A stretch of DNA of 64,000 nucleotides from positions 310,001 to 374,000 of the forward strand of contig NZ_FRBW01000004.1 in the NCBI RefSeq assembly GCF_900142725.1. The letters are read 5' to 3'. This document shows positions 17,070 through 26,852 of this stretch, piece after piece (positions within the stretch are counted from its first letter, which is position 1; each line of letters opens with the position of its first letter). The DNA comes from Roseibium suaedae. Its GTDB lineage: Bacteria > Pseudomonadota > Alphaproteobacteria > Rhizobiales > Stappiaceae. The notes under the pieces were generated by a model. It was not told where the DNA came from and made no database searches. It saw only the letters and a list, made by a program, of their open reading frames with translations. The position numbers and the translations under genes are program-made.

Positions 17070-18485
17070 TTGGCCAAACCGTCGCGTCCCCATATGCCGT
17101 CCAAGGCCCGCCCGAAGAAGACCGGGCCCGGTCCGCAAGCCGAAGGGGCTGCAGAGCGGCCGCAGATGAAGGACAAGCCGGGCTTTTCCGCACGAAAGGT
17201 TGCGGCCGACATTCTCGGCAACGTGGTGCACAAGCGCCGTCCGCTGGATGGGGAACTGGACGCCAATTCCGGTCATTCAGGGTTTCGCGAGCTTGCTGCG
17301 AATGACAAGTCCCTTGTCCGGGCCATTCTGGGCGCTTGCCTGCGTCACCGGGGTGAGTTGAACGAGCTGCTGGACCGACTTCTCGACCGGCGAATTCCTG
17401 AAAAGACCGGTCGCGTGACCGACATTCTGCATGTGGCCATGGCGCAGATGCTCTATCTAGACATTCCGGACCGGGCTGCCGTGTCCCTGGCCGTCGACCA
17501 TGCCAGCATCGACCGGCGCGCCGTGCCCTACAAGGGCCTGGTCAACGGGGTTCTCCGGCGTCTGGGCCGGGAGCGGGAAGACGTTACCGGAGATCTGGAC
17601 GCCAACCGTCTGAACACGCCGGAATGGCTGTTCGACAGCTGGGCCGCCGCCTATGGCGAGGAGACCGCACTCGCGATTGCTGCCGCTCATCAGAATGAAG
17701 CCGCGCTGGATCTGACGGTCAAGGAAGATCCCGCCGGCTGGGCAGAGCGCTTGGGCGGCATTGTGGTCGGGGCAGGCTCCGTCCGTCTTCACCGCAAGGG
17801 CGCCGTTGACGCGCTGGAAGGCTTCGCGGAGGGCGCCTGGTGGGTGCAAGATGCGGCCGCCTCCATGCCTGCCCGTCTTCTCGGGTCTCTTGAAGGCAAG
17901 CGTGCTGCCGACCTTTGCGCGGCTCCCGGTGGCAAGACCGCCCAGCTCGCGGCTGCCGGTGCAAGGGTAACCGCTGTCGATATTTCCAAGAGCCGCCTGA
18001 AGCGCGTGAGCGAGAACCTCTCCCGCCTCGGACTTGAGGCGGAAGTGATCGCCTCAGACCTGCGGGAATGGGAACCGGCTTCGCCCTTCGATGCCATTCT
18101 CCTGGATGCGCCTTGCAGCGCGACCGGTACGATCCGCCGTCATCCGGATGTGCCCTGGATCAAGCAGGCCTATGACGTCGGCGTGCTCTCCGAAGTCCAG
18201 TCCGTTCTCTTGCGCCGTGTTGCAGGCTGGCTCCAGCCTGGCGGTACGCTGGTCTATTGCACCTGTTCCATGGAACGGGCGGAAGGGGAGGATCAGATCT
18301 CCGCATTTCTGGCGGATCAGCCGGGTTTCGAGCTGGTTCCCGTGCAGCCGGAAGAGGTCGGTGGGCTTGAGGCGGTGATCACGCCGGAAGGCTATTTGCG
18401 CACCCTGCCGTGCCACTCGGCCACAACCGATGGGGGAGAAACCGGTCTGGATGGCTTTTTCGCTGCAAGGATCCGTCGTCTTTAA
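17070..18485 (+). CDS. rsmB: 16S rRNA (cytosine-967-C5) methyltransferase RsmB
   Basis: The product (471 residues from the TTG at 17070) has an N-terminal NusB-like RNA-binding helical domain (about 40-180: ARKVAADILGNVV to GLVNGVLRRLGRE) and a Rossmann methyltransferase domain with the SAM motif LCAAPGGKTAQLAA, DAPCSATG, and the catalytic cysteine in YCTCSMERAEGE. It methylates C967 of 16S rRNA. The TTG has GGAG seven bases upstream; an ATG at 17094 lacks a ribosome site and the ATG at 16986 sits inside the htpX terminator. The N-terminal 35 residues are basic. It is the first of the rsmB-heparinase pair. Confidence 0.93.
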   Translation: MAKPSRPHMPSKARPKKTGPGPQAEGAAERPQMKDKPGFSARKVAADILGNVVHKRRPLDGELDANSGHSGFRELAANDKSLVRAILGACLRHRGELNELLDRLLDRRIPEKTGRVTDILHVAMAQMLYLDIPDRAAVSLAVDHASIDRRAVPYKGLVNGVLRRLGREREDVTGDLDANRLNTPEWLFDSWAAAYGEETALAIAAAHQNEAALDLTVKEDPAGWAERLGGIVVGAGSVRLHRKGAVDALEGFAEGAWWVQDAAASMPARLLGSLEGKRAADLCAAPGGKTAQLAAAGARVTAVDISKSRLKRVSENLSRLGLEAEVIASDLREWEPASPFDAILLDAPCSATGTIRRHPDVPWIKQAYDVGVLSEVQSVLLRRVAGWLQPGGTLVYCTCSMERAEGEDQISAFLADQPGFELVPVQPEEVGGLEAVITPEGYLRTLPCHSATTDGGETGLDGFFAARIRRL

Positions 18486-18618
18486 CGGCACATAAACCGT
18501 TGTTGAGACTATTCTGGAAAGAATTTGCTAACCTTAACACCCCGGTTTCGGGCTGGTGCTGAAGGAAAACACTCATATTTCGGGTAGCGCGTCCTCGCGG
18601 CGGAATGGTGCTTTGACC

Positions 18619-20448
18619 ATGGGAGCCTTTTCAGAACAGGGCCGTATCTGGCGCCTGCTGGCTGGCCATGCCTGGCAACAGACGCTGAAGTGGGTCCATG
18701 GGGGCCCGCTGTTCCGGCTGCGCCCGCAGCCGGGTGCGCCGTCGCGTCTGTTGATCGCGCCCCAGGATCTGAGAACCGCTGACCAGACCAATGCCGCCGA
18801 CATTTACGGCGGGCGCTTCCTGTTTTCCGGCCATCTGGTGGAAACCCACGGCGAAAGCCCGTTCGAGATCGGTGGCACCCATCCGGACTGGCAGCGTGAG
18901 CTGCATGGCTTTGCCTGGCTTCGGGATTTGCGAGCGGCGGAAAGCCGGATTGCCGGCCAGAATGCCCGCGCTCTGGTGGATGACTGGATGCGGATCTGCG
19001 GCAAGCGGCATCCGATCGGCTGGGATGTGCCTGTGGTGACCCGGCGTGTCATGTCCTGGCTTGCCCATTCGCCTTTCATTCTGGATGACGGCGATCACGA
19101 CTTCTACAGCCGGTTCCTCAAGTCGCTGGCCCGTCAGGTCCGCTTCCTGCGCAAGACGATCAACGAGACCCAGGATGGCGTCGAACGGCTTCAGGCCGCG
19201 CTCGCCATTTCCGCAGCCTGCGTGTCGATGGCAGGGCAGGGCCGCTATGCCCGTCAGAGCATCCGCCGGCTGGATCAGGAACTGACGCGGCAGATCCTCA
19301 CCGATGGCGGCCACATCTCCAGGAACCCGCGTGCGATCATCGAAATCCTCGCGGATCTCCTGCCCGTCCGGCAGGCTTTCATCGCGCAAGGTCTGGAACT
19401 GCCCGAGACCATGATGCTCTCCGTCGACCGGATGATGCCGATGATGCGGTTCTTCCGTCACGGGGATGGGGCTTTCGCTCATTTCAACGGCATGGGCTCC
19501 ACGCCGAACGATCTCGTCGCGACGATCATGGCTTATGATGATGCGCGCGGGGCTGCGCCCGGAAATGCGCCTCACACAGGCTACCAGCGCCTGACCGGCG
19601 GCAAGTCTGTCGTGCTGGTGGACACCGGCAAGCCGCCCGCTCTGGCGGTCAGCGGCAATGCCCATGCGGGCTGCCTGTCCTTCGAATTTTCTTCCGGGCT
19701 CAACCGGATTGTCGTCAATTGCGGCGTGTCGGGCCGGTCCAATGAGGCCTGGCGCCGGGTCAGCCGGTCAACGCCCGCCCATTCCACGGCAACGATCGAG
19801 GAAACGTCCTCTTGCCGCTTCCTGACCGAGCGCCCCTTCGGCCGCTGGCTGGGCACGCCGGTGATCGCCGGGCCGTCCATGGTTCCGGTCGAACGGAACG
19901 ACGACGATTTCGGCACCCGCGTCAGCGCGTCCCATGATGGCTATGTGGCCAATTTCGGCCTCGTTCACGCCCGTGATCTGCGGCTCAGTTCCGATGGAAC
20001 GGTGCTCGATGGCATCGACAGTTTCGTGCTTCAGCGCAACCCGGGCCGCGAAGGTTTCTATGCGGTCCGCTTCCACCTGCATCCGGCCATCAAGAGCAGT
20101 TTCCTGCGCGGCGGCACGGCGGTTCTTCTGGTCTGCCGCGATGGAGAGGCCTGGGAATTCGATGCGCCGGGCTCCGAGCTGGCGCTGGAAGAATCCATCT
20201 ATCTCTCGGATGTCTACGGCCACCGCAAGACCATGCAGATGGTCATCTATGGTCATGCCCGCGAGAACCAGACCGTCTCCTGGCAGTTCCGCCGCACCGC
20301 TGTCGCCAAACTCACCCGCCGCTCTGCTCCCACCGGCGTCGAAGAAGCCGCTGGCGAGTTCCAGTTCGTGATGCCGGAAGATGACAGCTTCGATGCCTTC
20401 GAGGATACTCTGCCGGAGGCAGGAGAAGACTGGAGCGACCAGACCTAA
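18619..20448 (+). CDS. Heparinase II/III family protein
   Basis: This 609-residue protein has the family layout: an N-terminal alpha/alpha toroid (about 80-330, including ETQDGVERLQAALAISAACV) and a C-terminal beta-sandwich of the heparinase II/III domain (SGCL-type strand GCLSFEFSSGLNRIVVNCG, then AHSTATIE with a conserved histidine). It lacks an obvious signal peptide, which is odd for a polysaccharide lyase and suggests cytoplasmic or non-classical action on an envelope glycan. Substrate is unknown. Start: ATG at 18619; a GTG at 18556 is in frame but has a less family-like leader. It follows rsmB, and in many Rhizobiales purH comes next; here three extra genes intervene. Confidence 0.85.
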   Translation: MGAFSEQGRIWRLLAGHAWQQTLKWVHGGPLFRLRPQPGAPSRLLIAPQDLRTADQTNAADIYGGRFLFSGHLVETHGESPFEIGGTHPDWQRELHGFAWLRDLRAAESRIAGQNARALVDDWMRICGKRHPIGWDVPVVTRRVMSWLAHSPFILDDGDHDFYSRFLKSLARQVRFLRKTINETQDGVERLQAALAISAACVSMAGQGRYARQSIRRLDQELTRQILTDGGHISRNPRAIIEILADLLPVRQAFIAQGLELPETMMLSVDRMMPMMRFFRHGDGAFAHFNGMGSTPNDLVATIMAYDDARGAAPGNAPHTGYQRLTGGKSVVLVDTGKPPALAVSGNAHAGCLSFEFSSGLNRIVVNCGVSGRSNEAWRRVSRSTPAHSTATIEETSSCRFLTERPFGRWLGTPVIAGPSMVPVERNDDDFGTRVSASHDGYVANFGLVHARDLRLSSDGTVLDGIDSFVLQRNPGREGFYAVRFHLHPAIKSSFLRGGTAVLLVCRDGEAWEFDAPGSELALEESIYLSDVYGHRKTMQMVIYGHARENQTVSWQFRRTAVAKLTRRSAPTGVEEAAGEFQFVMPEDDSFDAFEDTLPEAGEDWSDQT

Positions 20449-20580
20449 GGTCAGGGTAGAATACGGGTCAGATGACAGTCAGGGAAATCGAGAGTATCTT
20501 GCTATTTCTACGAATAGTGTTTGACGATCGAAGAAGCTTCTGACTAAAACCCCAAAGGTTTTATATCAGAGATTATTCTT

Positions 20581-21036
20581 ATGGATTTTGTAGACATTAT
20601 TGATGGCGTGTATGTTCGGGATCTCCGCCTGATAACAAATCCCAAGGGAAGTGTTCGCGAGTTCGTCCGGAGGGATGATCCGGACTTTCCTGGGTTTGGG
20701 CAGGTTCATATAGTCGAGACCATGCCGGGGATTGTGCGCGCATGGTTCCGCCACTACCGCCAGTTTGACCAGTTGAGCTGCATCCGAGGCAAGGTTCGCG
20801 TTGGCCTCTACGACGACAGGCCGGACAGCCCGACCCTGGGCGCCTCAATGGACTTTGTCATTGATGCCGACAAACCTGTCGTTGTCGGAATCCCGCCAAT
20901 GGTCTGGCACGGCTTTGCGACAGCCGGGGAAGTGCCGAGTGTTCTTGTTCAGCACAACAATCAGGCGTTCAATCACGGGCAGCCTGATGAGGAAAAAAGA
21001 CCTCATGATGCCAACGGCTTTCCAATCGTCTGGTGA
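20581..21036 (+). CDS. dTDP-4-dehydrorhamnose 3,5-epimerase-like cupin (RmlC-type)
   Basis: A 151-residue cupin of the RmlC/RfbC superfamily: GSVREFVRRDDPDF, VHIVETMPGIVRAW, the FRHYRQFDQLSCIRGKVRV strand pair and the IPPMVWHGF strand. Full-length dTDP-sugar epimerases are about 180 residues, so this is a short member and could be a nucleotide-sugar 3,5-epimerase, a 3,4-ketoisomerase or an unrelated sugar-binding cupin. Codon use and base composition are visibly AT-richer than the flanking genes. It is the first gene of a tight three-gene cassette (one base to the next start), inserted between the heparinase gene and purH. Confidence 0.7.
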   Translation: MDFVDIIDGVYVRDLRLITNPKGSVREFVRRDDPDFPGFGQVHIVETMPGIVRAWFRHYRQFDQLSCIRGKVRVGLYDDRPDSPTLGASMDFVIDADKPVVVGIPPMVWHGFATAGEVPSVLVQHNNQAFNHGQPDEEKRPHDANGFPIVW

Positions 21037-21037
21037 C

Positions 21038-21832
21038 ATGCGCCAAATCGTTCTCTGGCATTGGACAGATGACCTGGAGGAGGCTGCTGCTTGCTCTATT
21101 GCGGGTGTCAACCGGATAGGGATCGACATCGATCGTCTGGGCAAGGCGGAGCGGCAGGCGGGTCAGAATTCGTGGATTTCCCGGCATCAAATTGAGGTTT
21201 TGCCCTTGTTGCGTGAGCGACTGCCGGGGCAATGCCTGTTCTTGCGGACGAATGGTTTGCACGATGGAAGCATCGCGGAAGTCGAAACTGCATTGGCGGG
21301 CGGTGTCGATATCCTGATGTTCCCGAATTTCCAGACCATTCGGGAACTGGAGACGTTTCTGAAGCTCGTGGATTGCCGTGCGAAGGTTGTTCCTCTCGTG
21401 GAGCGCCATCTTGCCTTGCCGCTGATTTCCGCTTTTCCAACTCTCGGAATTGATGAGTTTCATTTTGGTCTGAATGACTTGTCTCTCGACATGCGGGTCC
21501 CGAACAGGTTGTCGCTGTTCCTGCATCCGGAGATCGAGGCTGCGTGCGAATGCGCACGGCGCGCCGGGTTGAATTTCGGAATTGGCGGCGTCGCCCGCCC
21601 AGGTCAGGATTCTCTTCCGGTTGACCCGTACAGCGTCATTGCCCAGCATGCCCGTTTGGGGTCGACTGGCGCAATGCTGGCCCGTTCATTCTGGTTCGAG
21701 GGGAGGCAGAAACTTTTGAATTCGCTCGGTGACGAAATTGCCTGCCTCCGGAAAGCCTTTCGTCTTGGAACTCAACTTCCCTCAGGTGCAGCGCGAGGGC
21801 TGCTGGAACAACAGCTCGAGCTTGCGCAATGA
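21038..21832 (+). CDS. HpcH/HpaI aldolase-like TIM-barrel protein
   Basis: The 264-residue product resembles the phosphoenolpyruvate/pyruvate superfamily of HpcH/HpaI/CitE aldolases: a GVDILMFPNFQTIRELETFL segment like the GA-GIMVPMVET region, VVPLVERHLAL, and FHFGLNDLSLDM in place of the usual D-L-x-x-G-x-N-D-L-S. No experimentally known relative comes to mind, and the metal-binding E and D residues are not certain. Its ATG follows the epimerase stop by one base (TGACATG) and its stop overlaps the next ATG, so the three genes are co-translated. It might build or cleave a keto-acid sugar, which is inference from its partners. Confidence 0.55.
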   Translation: MRQIVLWHWTDDLEEAAACSIAGVNRIGIDIDRLGKAERQAGQNSWISRHQIEVLPLLRERLPGQCLFLRTNGLHDGSIAEVETALAGGVDILMFPNFQTIRELETFLKLVDCRAKVVPLVERHLALPLISAFPTLGIDEFHFGLNDLSLDMRVPNRLSLFLHPEIEAACECARRAGLNFGIGGVARPGQDSLPVDPYSVIAQHARLGSTGAMLARSFWFEGRQKLLNSLGDEIACLRKAFRLGTQLPSGAARGLLEQQLELAQ

Positions 21833-22608
21833 AAATCCACCTTCATTGCGTGAACTGGAATAGCATTGAGTTCATCGACTATTTCTTTCGTCACTATGAC
21901 GGCTTTGTCTCGAGATACTTCGTCAATGATGATGGATCCACTGATGGCTCTTTGGAGTATCTCTCAAGACGGCCGGATGTAACTCTGGCTGCCAAGCCTC
22001 GTCTTGATTCAGAGTCCTATGTTCTTGAGTCTCTCCACTCGCATCTGACGAGCTGGAAAAGAAGCGCCGGCCTTGCTGATTGGGTGATTGTCGTCGACAT
22101 GGACGAGCACATCTATCATCCGGACCTTCCGCTGTATCTTGAGCGCGTGACGCGGGAGGGCGTGACCGCAATTCCTGCGCTCGGATTTCAGATGCTGTCG
22201 CGAAAGATGCCGGACAAGAATGTCCGTCTTACAGATGAGATCCGTGTCGGCGCTCCCTGGAAGCAGATGAGCAAACTGGTGATGTTCCGTCCGGATGCGG
22301 TTTTGGATCCCGGATTTGCCATAGGCCGACACACGGCGGAACCGAAGGGAGATATTCGATATCCGGATCGGGACGAGCTTCTTCTTCTGCATTACAAGTA
22401 TATCGGCTTTGACGCATTGAAGCTCCGCCACGCACAGGCCCAGGCACGGCGGAGAAAAGCGGATCTCCAGAATGGCTGGGGACATCGTTACGCCTTTGAT
22501 GAGCAGAAGCTTGAAGAGGACTTTTCTGCATTCGAAGCAAGGTCATTGGATGTTTCAGGCATGCGAGATCCGCATCTTCAGCATGAAGAGCCTCGCTGGT
22601 GGCGCTAA
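21829..22608 (+). CDS. Glycosyltransferase family 2-like protein
   Basis: The 259-residue protein starts MKIHLHCVNWNSIEFIDYFF, then VNDDGSTDGSLEYL (a GT-A nucleotide-binding loop) and WVIVVDMDEHIYH, whose D-M-D-E is the metal-binding DxD-type motif. This layout is typical of small GT2/GT92-like enzymes in capsule, O-antigen or protein-glycan clusters. There is no membrane segment, so it is probably a cytoplasmic or peripheral enzyme. It overlaps the aldolase-like gene by four bases and is AT-richer than its neighbours, suggesting acquisition of the three genes together. Confidence 0.72.
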   Translation: MKIHLHCVNWNSIEFIDYFFRHYDGFVSRYFVNDDGSTDGSLEYLSRRPDVTLAAKPRLDSESYVLESLHSHLTSWKRSAGLADWVIVVDMDEHIYHPDLPLYLERVTREGVTAIPALGFQMLSRKMPDKNVRLTDEIRVGAPWKQMSKLVMFRPDAVLDPGFAIGRHTAEPKGDIRYPDRDELLLLHYKYIGFDALKLRHAQAQARRRKADLQNGWGHRYAFDEQKLEEDFSAFEARSLDVSGMRDPHLQHEEPRWWR

Positions 22609-22735
22609 ACTTTCCGGGAATCTGATCTCCGGGTCGGGAACGGTCATCTATCTTTCCCTGCACCTTCCCCTTGCCCCTCTTTCGTGATAGGGCGGCGCCA
22701 GATTCCGGACCTTCCTAATCGCGAGGCATTCCCAG

Positions 22736-24352
22736 ATGGCCATTGTGTCCAAGAGCGTTCCCGTTCCCCCGCTCGTTCCCGTCAAGCGCGCCCTTCTTTC
22801 CGTATTCGACAAGACCGGCCTGATCGACTTTGCCAAGGCCCTGAGCGACCGGGGCGTGGAGCTGGTCTCCACCGGCGGTTCCTACAAGGCCTTGAGGGAT
22901 GCTGGCCTTGCCGTGATGGACATTTCGGAAGTCACCGGTTTTCCGGAAATCATGGATGGCCGGGTCAAGACCCTGCATCCGGCCGTGCATGGCGGCCTTC
23001 TGTCGATCCGTGACGATGCCGACCATCAGGCTGCCATGAGCGCTCACGGCATCACCGGCATCGATCTCTTCTGCGGCAATCTCTATCCGTTCGAGGATGT
23101 GGTGGCCAAGGGTGCGGATTACGCGACTGGCGTTGAGAACATCGACATTGGCGGCCCGGCCATGACCCGCGCTGCCGCCAAGAACCATGCTTATGTCACC
23201 GTCGTGACCGATCCGGCCGACTATGAGCTGGTGATTGCCGAGCTGGACAAGCACAACGGCCAGTCCCCGATCGAACTGCGCAAGAAGCTGGCGCTGAAGG
23301 CCTTTGCCCGCACAGCCGCTTATGATGCTGCCGTTTCCAATTGGCTGGCCGATCAACTCGATGAGGCAAACCCGGCGCACCGCGCTGTCGGTGGCAAGCT
23401 CGCCGAAGTCATGCGCTACGGCGAAAACCCGCATCAGTCTGCCGGTTTCTACACGACCGGCGAAGTGCGTCCGGGCGTGGCAACGGCCAGGCAGATCCAG
23501 GGCAAGACCCTGTCCTACAACAACATCAACGACACGGACGCCGCTTTCGAGCTGGTGAGTGAGTTTGATCCGGCCCGCACGTCGGCTGTCGCGATCATCA
23601 AGCACGCCAACCCTTGCGGTGTGGCGGAAGGCAAGTCGCTCAAGGAAGCCTATGAACTGGCTCTGCGCTGCGACCCTGTGTCGGCATTCGGTGGCATCGT
23701 TGCCCTGAACCAGAAGCTGGATGCGGCTGCCGCTGAAGAAATCGTCAAGATCTTCACGGAAGTCATCATTGCTCCGGAAGCCGACGAAGCTGCGATGGAA
23801 ATCATCGCCGCCAAGAAGAACCTGCGCCTGCTTCTGACCGGTGGTCTTGCAGATCCGCGCGCCAAGGGTCTTTTCGTCAAGTCGGTGGCCGGTGGTCTCC
23901 TGGTTCAGAACCGCGACAACGGCGTTGTCGATGACCTGGACCTCAAGGTCGTCACCAAGCGCGCACCGACGGCTCAGGAACTTGCCGATCTCAAGTTCGC
24001 CTTCCGCGTCGCCAAGCACGTCAAGTCCAACGCCATTGTCTATGCCAAGGACGGCGCGACCGTCGGTGTTGGCGCAGGTCAGATGAGCCGCGTGGATTCA
24101 GCCCGCATCGCCGCCCGCAAGGCGCTGGATGCGACCGAGGCAGCAGGTCTCACCGAAGCACTGACCAAGGGCTGCGTTGTGGCCTCTGACGCGTTCTTCC
24201 CCTTCGCGGATGGTCTGCTGTCTGCCGCAGAGGCAGGCGCAACGGCCGTGATCCAGCCGGGCGGCTCCATGCGCGATGATGAAGTCATTGCTGCCGCAGA
24301 TGAAGCTGGTCTGGCAATGGTGCTCACCGGAATGCGCCATTTCCGGCATTGA
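22736..24352 (+). CDS. purH: Bifunctional AICAR transformylase/IMP cyclohydrolase PurH
   Basis: The 538-residue protein has the N-terminal MGS-like cyclohydrolase domain ([45 protein letters not shown]) and the C-terminal transformylase domain ([13 protein letters not shown] [25 protein letters not shown] with the catalytic [20 protein letters not shown]). It performs the last two steps of de novo IMP synthesis in the cytoplasm. Length is normal. The ATG at 22736 is followed by a VPVPPLVPV stretch. Upstream gap is 127 bases; I saw no purine riboswitch there. An 8-bp hairpin (24348-24367) overlaps the stop. Confidence 0.97.
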   Translation: MAIVSKSVPVPPLVPVKRALLSVFDKTGLIDFAKALSDRGVELVSTGGSYKALRDAGLAVMDISEVTGFPEIMDGRVKTLHPAVHGGLLSIRDDADHQAAMSAHGITGIDLFCGNLYPFEDVVAKGADYATGVENIDIGGPAMTRAAAKNHAYVTVVTDPADYELVIAELDKHNGQSPIELRKKLALKAFARTAAYDAAVSNWLADQLDEANPAHRAVGGKLAEVMRYGENPHQSAGFYTTGEVRPGVATARQIQGKTLSYNNINDTDAAFELVSEFDPARTSAVAIIKHANPCGVAEGKSLKEAYELALRCDPVSAFGGIVALNQKLDAAAAEEIVKIFTEVIIAPEADEAAMEIIAAKKNLRLLLTGGLADPRAKGLFVKSVAGGLLVQNRDNGVVDDLDLKVVTKRAPTAQELADLKFAFRVAKHVKSNAIVYAKDGATVGVGAGQMSRVDSARIAARKALDATEAAGLTEALTKGCVVASDAFFPFADGLLSAAEAGATAVIQPGGSMRDDEVIAAADEAGLAMVLTGMRHFRH

Positions 24353-24442
24353 TTGATAGCAATCAATCTCCCCGTGTGTTGAGGTTTGAAGTGCAACTCT
24401 ACTTCAGTATTTAGGGGTTTTGGCAGAAAGTGCCGCAAGTGA

Positions 24443-24473
24443 AGGCGACAGAACTTATTAATTTCTGTCGCCT
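24443..24473. repeat. Perfect 11-bp inverted repeat upstream of chemoreceptor gene
   Basis: AGGCGACAGAA (24443-24453) and TTCTGTCGCCT (24463-24473) with a nine-base AT-rich loop, in the purH-mcp gap. There is no T-run after it, so it may be a regulator site or mRNA structure rather than a terminator. Confidence 0.5.
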
Positions 24474-24544
24474 AAATTCTGCTCCATGGCTGGCTTTCCT
24501 GGCGTGACCTCCCCTCCGCCGAGGACCTTCCCTGGAGACGGAAT

Positions 24545-26653
24545 TTGTTTCAAAAAGCGACCATTACCACCAAGCTGGTGGCAGTTAGTGTCCTGACCTT
24601 GGCCATGGCTCTTGTGGCCGGCATCGGCTTTATTGCCTGGCAGGCATCCATCACTGCGGGCGAGCAAGCGCAATCGCAAGCCGAGGCCGTTGCCAAGCAG
24701 GAAGCGGAATTTGTCCGCAGAACGATGGAAAACGGTCTGAAGTCCGCTCAGGGCATAGCCTATTCGCTGACAGGCCTCAGAAGTGCCGGTAACACGGACC
24801 GTGTGCAATGGACTTCCGCGGTCGAGGAAAATCTTCTCGCAAACCCTGATCTTTCCGGCGCCTGGGGCGTCATTCTGAATGATCTTCTGGACGGCAAGGA
24901 TGCCGAGTTCAAGGGTGACGAGAAATACGAGCCAAAGACCGGCAGCTGGACCCCCTATTACTTCCGTCTTCCGGACGGCAAGATCGGCTACCGTCCCATC
25001 ACCGATGTTGTGGTCGGCTCCGATACGGAAACCCTCTGGTTCAATGCCCCCTTCAAGACCGGCAAGTCCTTTGTGACCGATCCCTATAGCTGGGAAGCCG
25101 ACGGCAAGACCGTGACAGGTGTGTCCTTCTCCGCGCCGCTTAAGAACGGCAACCAGATCATTGGCGTTGCCGGTGGGGACATCATGCTGACGCCGCTGTC
25201 CGAAGCGCTCGGCAAGCAGGTTCCGCTAGGCACCGGTTCGGTCTATCTCCTGTCCCAAAGTGGTCAGTGGGTTGCCCATCCCGATGCTGCCCTGCTTGGC
25301 AAGTCCTGGGAAGAAGGCCGGTCCGAGCAGGATCTTGCGGTCAAGGATGCACTGCTGAAGGCAGTCAAGGAAGGCAAGGACTTTGCCTATACTGGCTACT
25401 CCAACACGCTCGGCACGGAAGTGCTCCGCATCATCAAGTCCGTGGAAATCGGCGACTCCGGCACCACCATGTCGGTTGTCGTCAATGTTCCGACCAGCAC
25501 CCTGAGCGCCGCCTCCACCCACATCACGATGATGATCATCGGTGTCGGACTGGTGCTGCTGGTGGTCGTGGCCGCTTCGATCTACTTCGTCAGCACTTCG
25601 GTGGTGCGCCGTCCGCTGGAGCGGGCTGTCGGCAGCATCCAGGCCCTGATTGATCAGCGCTACGAAGAGCCGATTGCAGACACCGAACGCGGTGACGAAA
25701 TGGGCCGGATTTCCCGTGCACTGGAGGTTTTCCGCGACAAGTCTCAGCAGGCCGAAGCACTGGGAGCTGAGCAGCAGGCTCAGCAGCAGCGTCAGGTCGA
25801 GCGGGCCGAGCAGATCCGCAACATGTCTCAGGCCTTTGACCAGAAGGTCAGCAGCCTGACCCAGACGGTTCTGCGCCAGGTGGCAGACTTGAACTCTGCG
25901 GCGATCGTTCTGACGAAGGGCGCGGATGAAACCAGTGCCCAGAGCACCATGGTGGCAGCCGCCTCCGAAGAAGCATCCTCCAACGTGGAAACGGTTGCGT
26001 CTGCCGCTGAGGAACTGATGGCCTCGGTTGAGGAAATCCGTCGCCAGATGGCTCAGTCTGCCGCCATTGCCGGTCAGGCCGTGGATCAGGCGCAGGCCAC
26101 CAACCAGAAGATCGAGGGTCTCGCCCAGGCGGCGAACCGCATCAGTGAAGTGGTCAAGCTGATCACCGATATCGCCGAGCAGACCAACCTCCTGGCGCTG
26201 AACGCCACCATCGAGGCGGCCCGTGCTGGTGAAGCTGGCCGTGGCTTTGCGGTGGTTGCTGCTGAGGTGAAGGAACTGGCCAACCAGACCGCTCGTGCAA
26301 CTGATGAGATCTCCATGCAGATTCAGTCCGTTCAGAGCGAGACGGAAGGGGCTGTCGGCGCGATCCAGGGCATTTCGATGACCATCGAGAAGATGAACGA
26401 GATCGCCACGAGCATTCAGGGCTCGGTCGACCAGCAGGGTCAGGCAACCGAAGAAATTGCCCGCAACATCCAAGAGGCGGCGAATGGCACACAGGAAGTG
26501 GCCCGCAGCATCGTGACCGTTGCGTCTTCGGCTGATGAAACCGGAAGCACCGCCCGGCAGGTGAACTCTGTTGCAGAGGTTCTGCAGGGCGAAGCCAAGA
26601 ACCTCCAGGCAGAAGTCGAGCACTTCCTGTCCGGGGTCCGCTCTGTCGCCTGA
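24545..26653 (+). CDS. Methyl-accepting chemotaxis protein with periplasmic dCache domain
   Basis: This 702-residue chemoreceptor has a first membrane helix (about 10-32), a large periplasmic double-Cache domain (about 36-325, with [11 protein letters not shown] and [16 protein letters not shown]), a second helix (about 327-352), HAMP (to about 405) and a cytoplasmic signalling hairpin whose tip reads [20 protein letters not shown] near residue 540. dCache domains often bind amino acids or organic acids. The start is a TTG at 24545 with GGAG seven bases upstream. The C-terminus lacks the CheR/CheB pentapeptide. It is monocistronic, ending in a strong terminator, and convergent with a second receptor gene. 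Confidence 0.93.
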   Translation: MFQKATITTKLVAVSVLTLAMALVAGIGFIAWQASITAGEQAQSQAEAVAKQEAEFVRRTMENGLKSAQGIAYSLTGLRSAGNTDRVQWTSAVEENLLANPDLSGAWGVILNDLLDGKDAEFKGDEKYEPKTGSWTPYYFRLPDGKIGYRPITDVVVGSDTETLWFNAPFKTGKSFVTDPYSWEADGKTVTGVSFSAPLKNGNQIIGVAGGDIMLTPLSEALGKQVPLGTGSVYLLSQSGQWVAHPDAALLGKSWEEGRSEQDLAVKDALLKAVKEGKDFAYTGYSNTLGTEVLRIIKSVEIGDSGTTMSVVVNVPTSTLSAASTHITMMIIGVGLVLLVVVAASIYFVSTSVVRRPLERAVGSIQALIDQRYEEPIADTERGDEMGRISRALEVFRDKSQQAEALGAEQQAQQQRQVERAEQIRNMSQAFDQKVSSLTQTVLRQVADLNSAAIVLTKGADETSAQSTMVAAASEEASSNVETVASAAEELMASVEEIRRQMAQSAAIAGQAVDQAQATNQKIEGLAQAANRISEVVKLITDIAEQTNLLALNATIEAARAGEAGRGFAVVAAEVKELANQTARATDEISMQIQSVQSETEGAVGAIQGISMTIEKMNEIATSIQGSVDQQGQATEEIARNIQEAANGTQEVARSIVTVASSADETGSTARQVNSVAEVLQGEAKNLQAEVEHFLSGVRSVA

Positions 26654-26688
26654 GGCTTCTGAAGCCGCGTAAAAGATCAAGAACGACC

Positions 26689-26724
26689 AAGACCGCCCAG
26701 CCATCCGCTTGGGCGGTCTTTTTT
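26689..26724 (+). terminator. Rho-independent terminator after the dCache chemoreceptor
   Basis: AAGACCGCCCA (26689-26699) pairs with TGGGCGGTCTT (26710-26720), with a ten-base loop and a continuing T-run to 26724. It ends the rightward receptor gene. Confidence 0.92.
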
Positions 26725-26796
26725 ATTTCCCTTCTCTCGACTGCGTGTGTGCCGCGTTTTTCCTGAGTTTCAGGCTTCCGGGGTGCGCTAAATACA

Positions 26797-26828
26797 AAAG
26801 CCCGCCGGAGTGGACCCCGGCGGGCTTT
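26797..26828 (-). terminator. Terminator of the leftward chemoreceptor gene
   Basis: A perfect 12-bp stem, AAAGCCCGCCGG (26797-26808) with CCGGCGGGCTTT (26817-26828), lies 24 bases beyond the stop of the leftward gene. Read on the minus strand it is followed by TTTTGTATTT. Confidence 0.85.
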
Positions 26829-26852
26829 GTTCTTTCCCAGAAAGACTTGCCG

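Noticed and set aside
20521..20549. Promoter for the three-gene cassette (TTGACG, 17 bases, CTAAAA)
   Set aside because: The -35 is good but the -10 matches the consensus at only two positions; not strong enough to annotate.
22609..22735. Purine riboswitch upstream of purH
   Set aside because: I looked for a three-way junction with conserved loops and found none; the gap is short and pyrimidine-rich.
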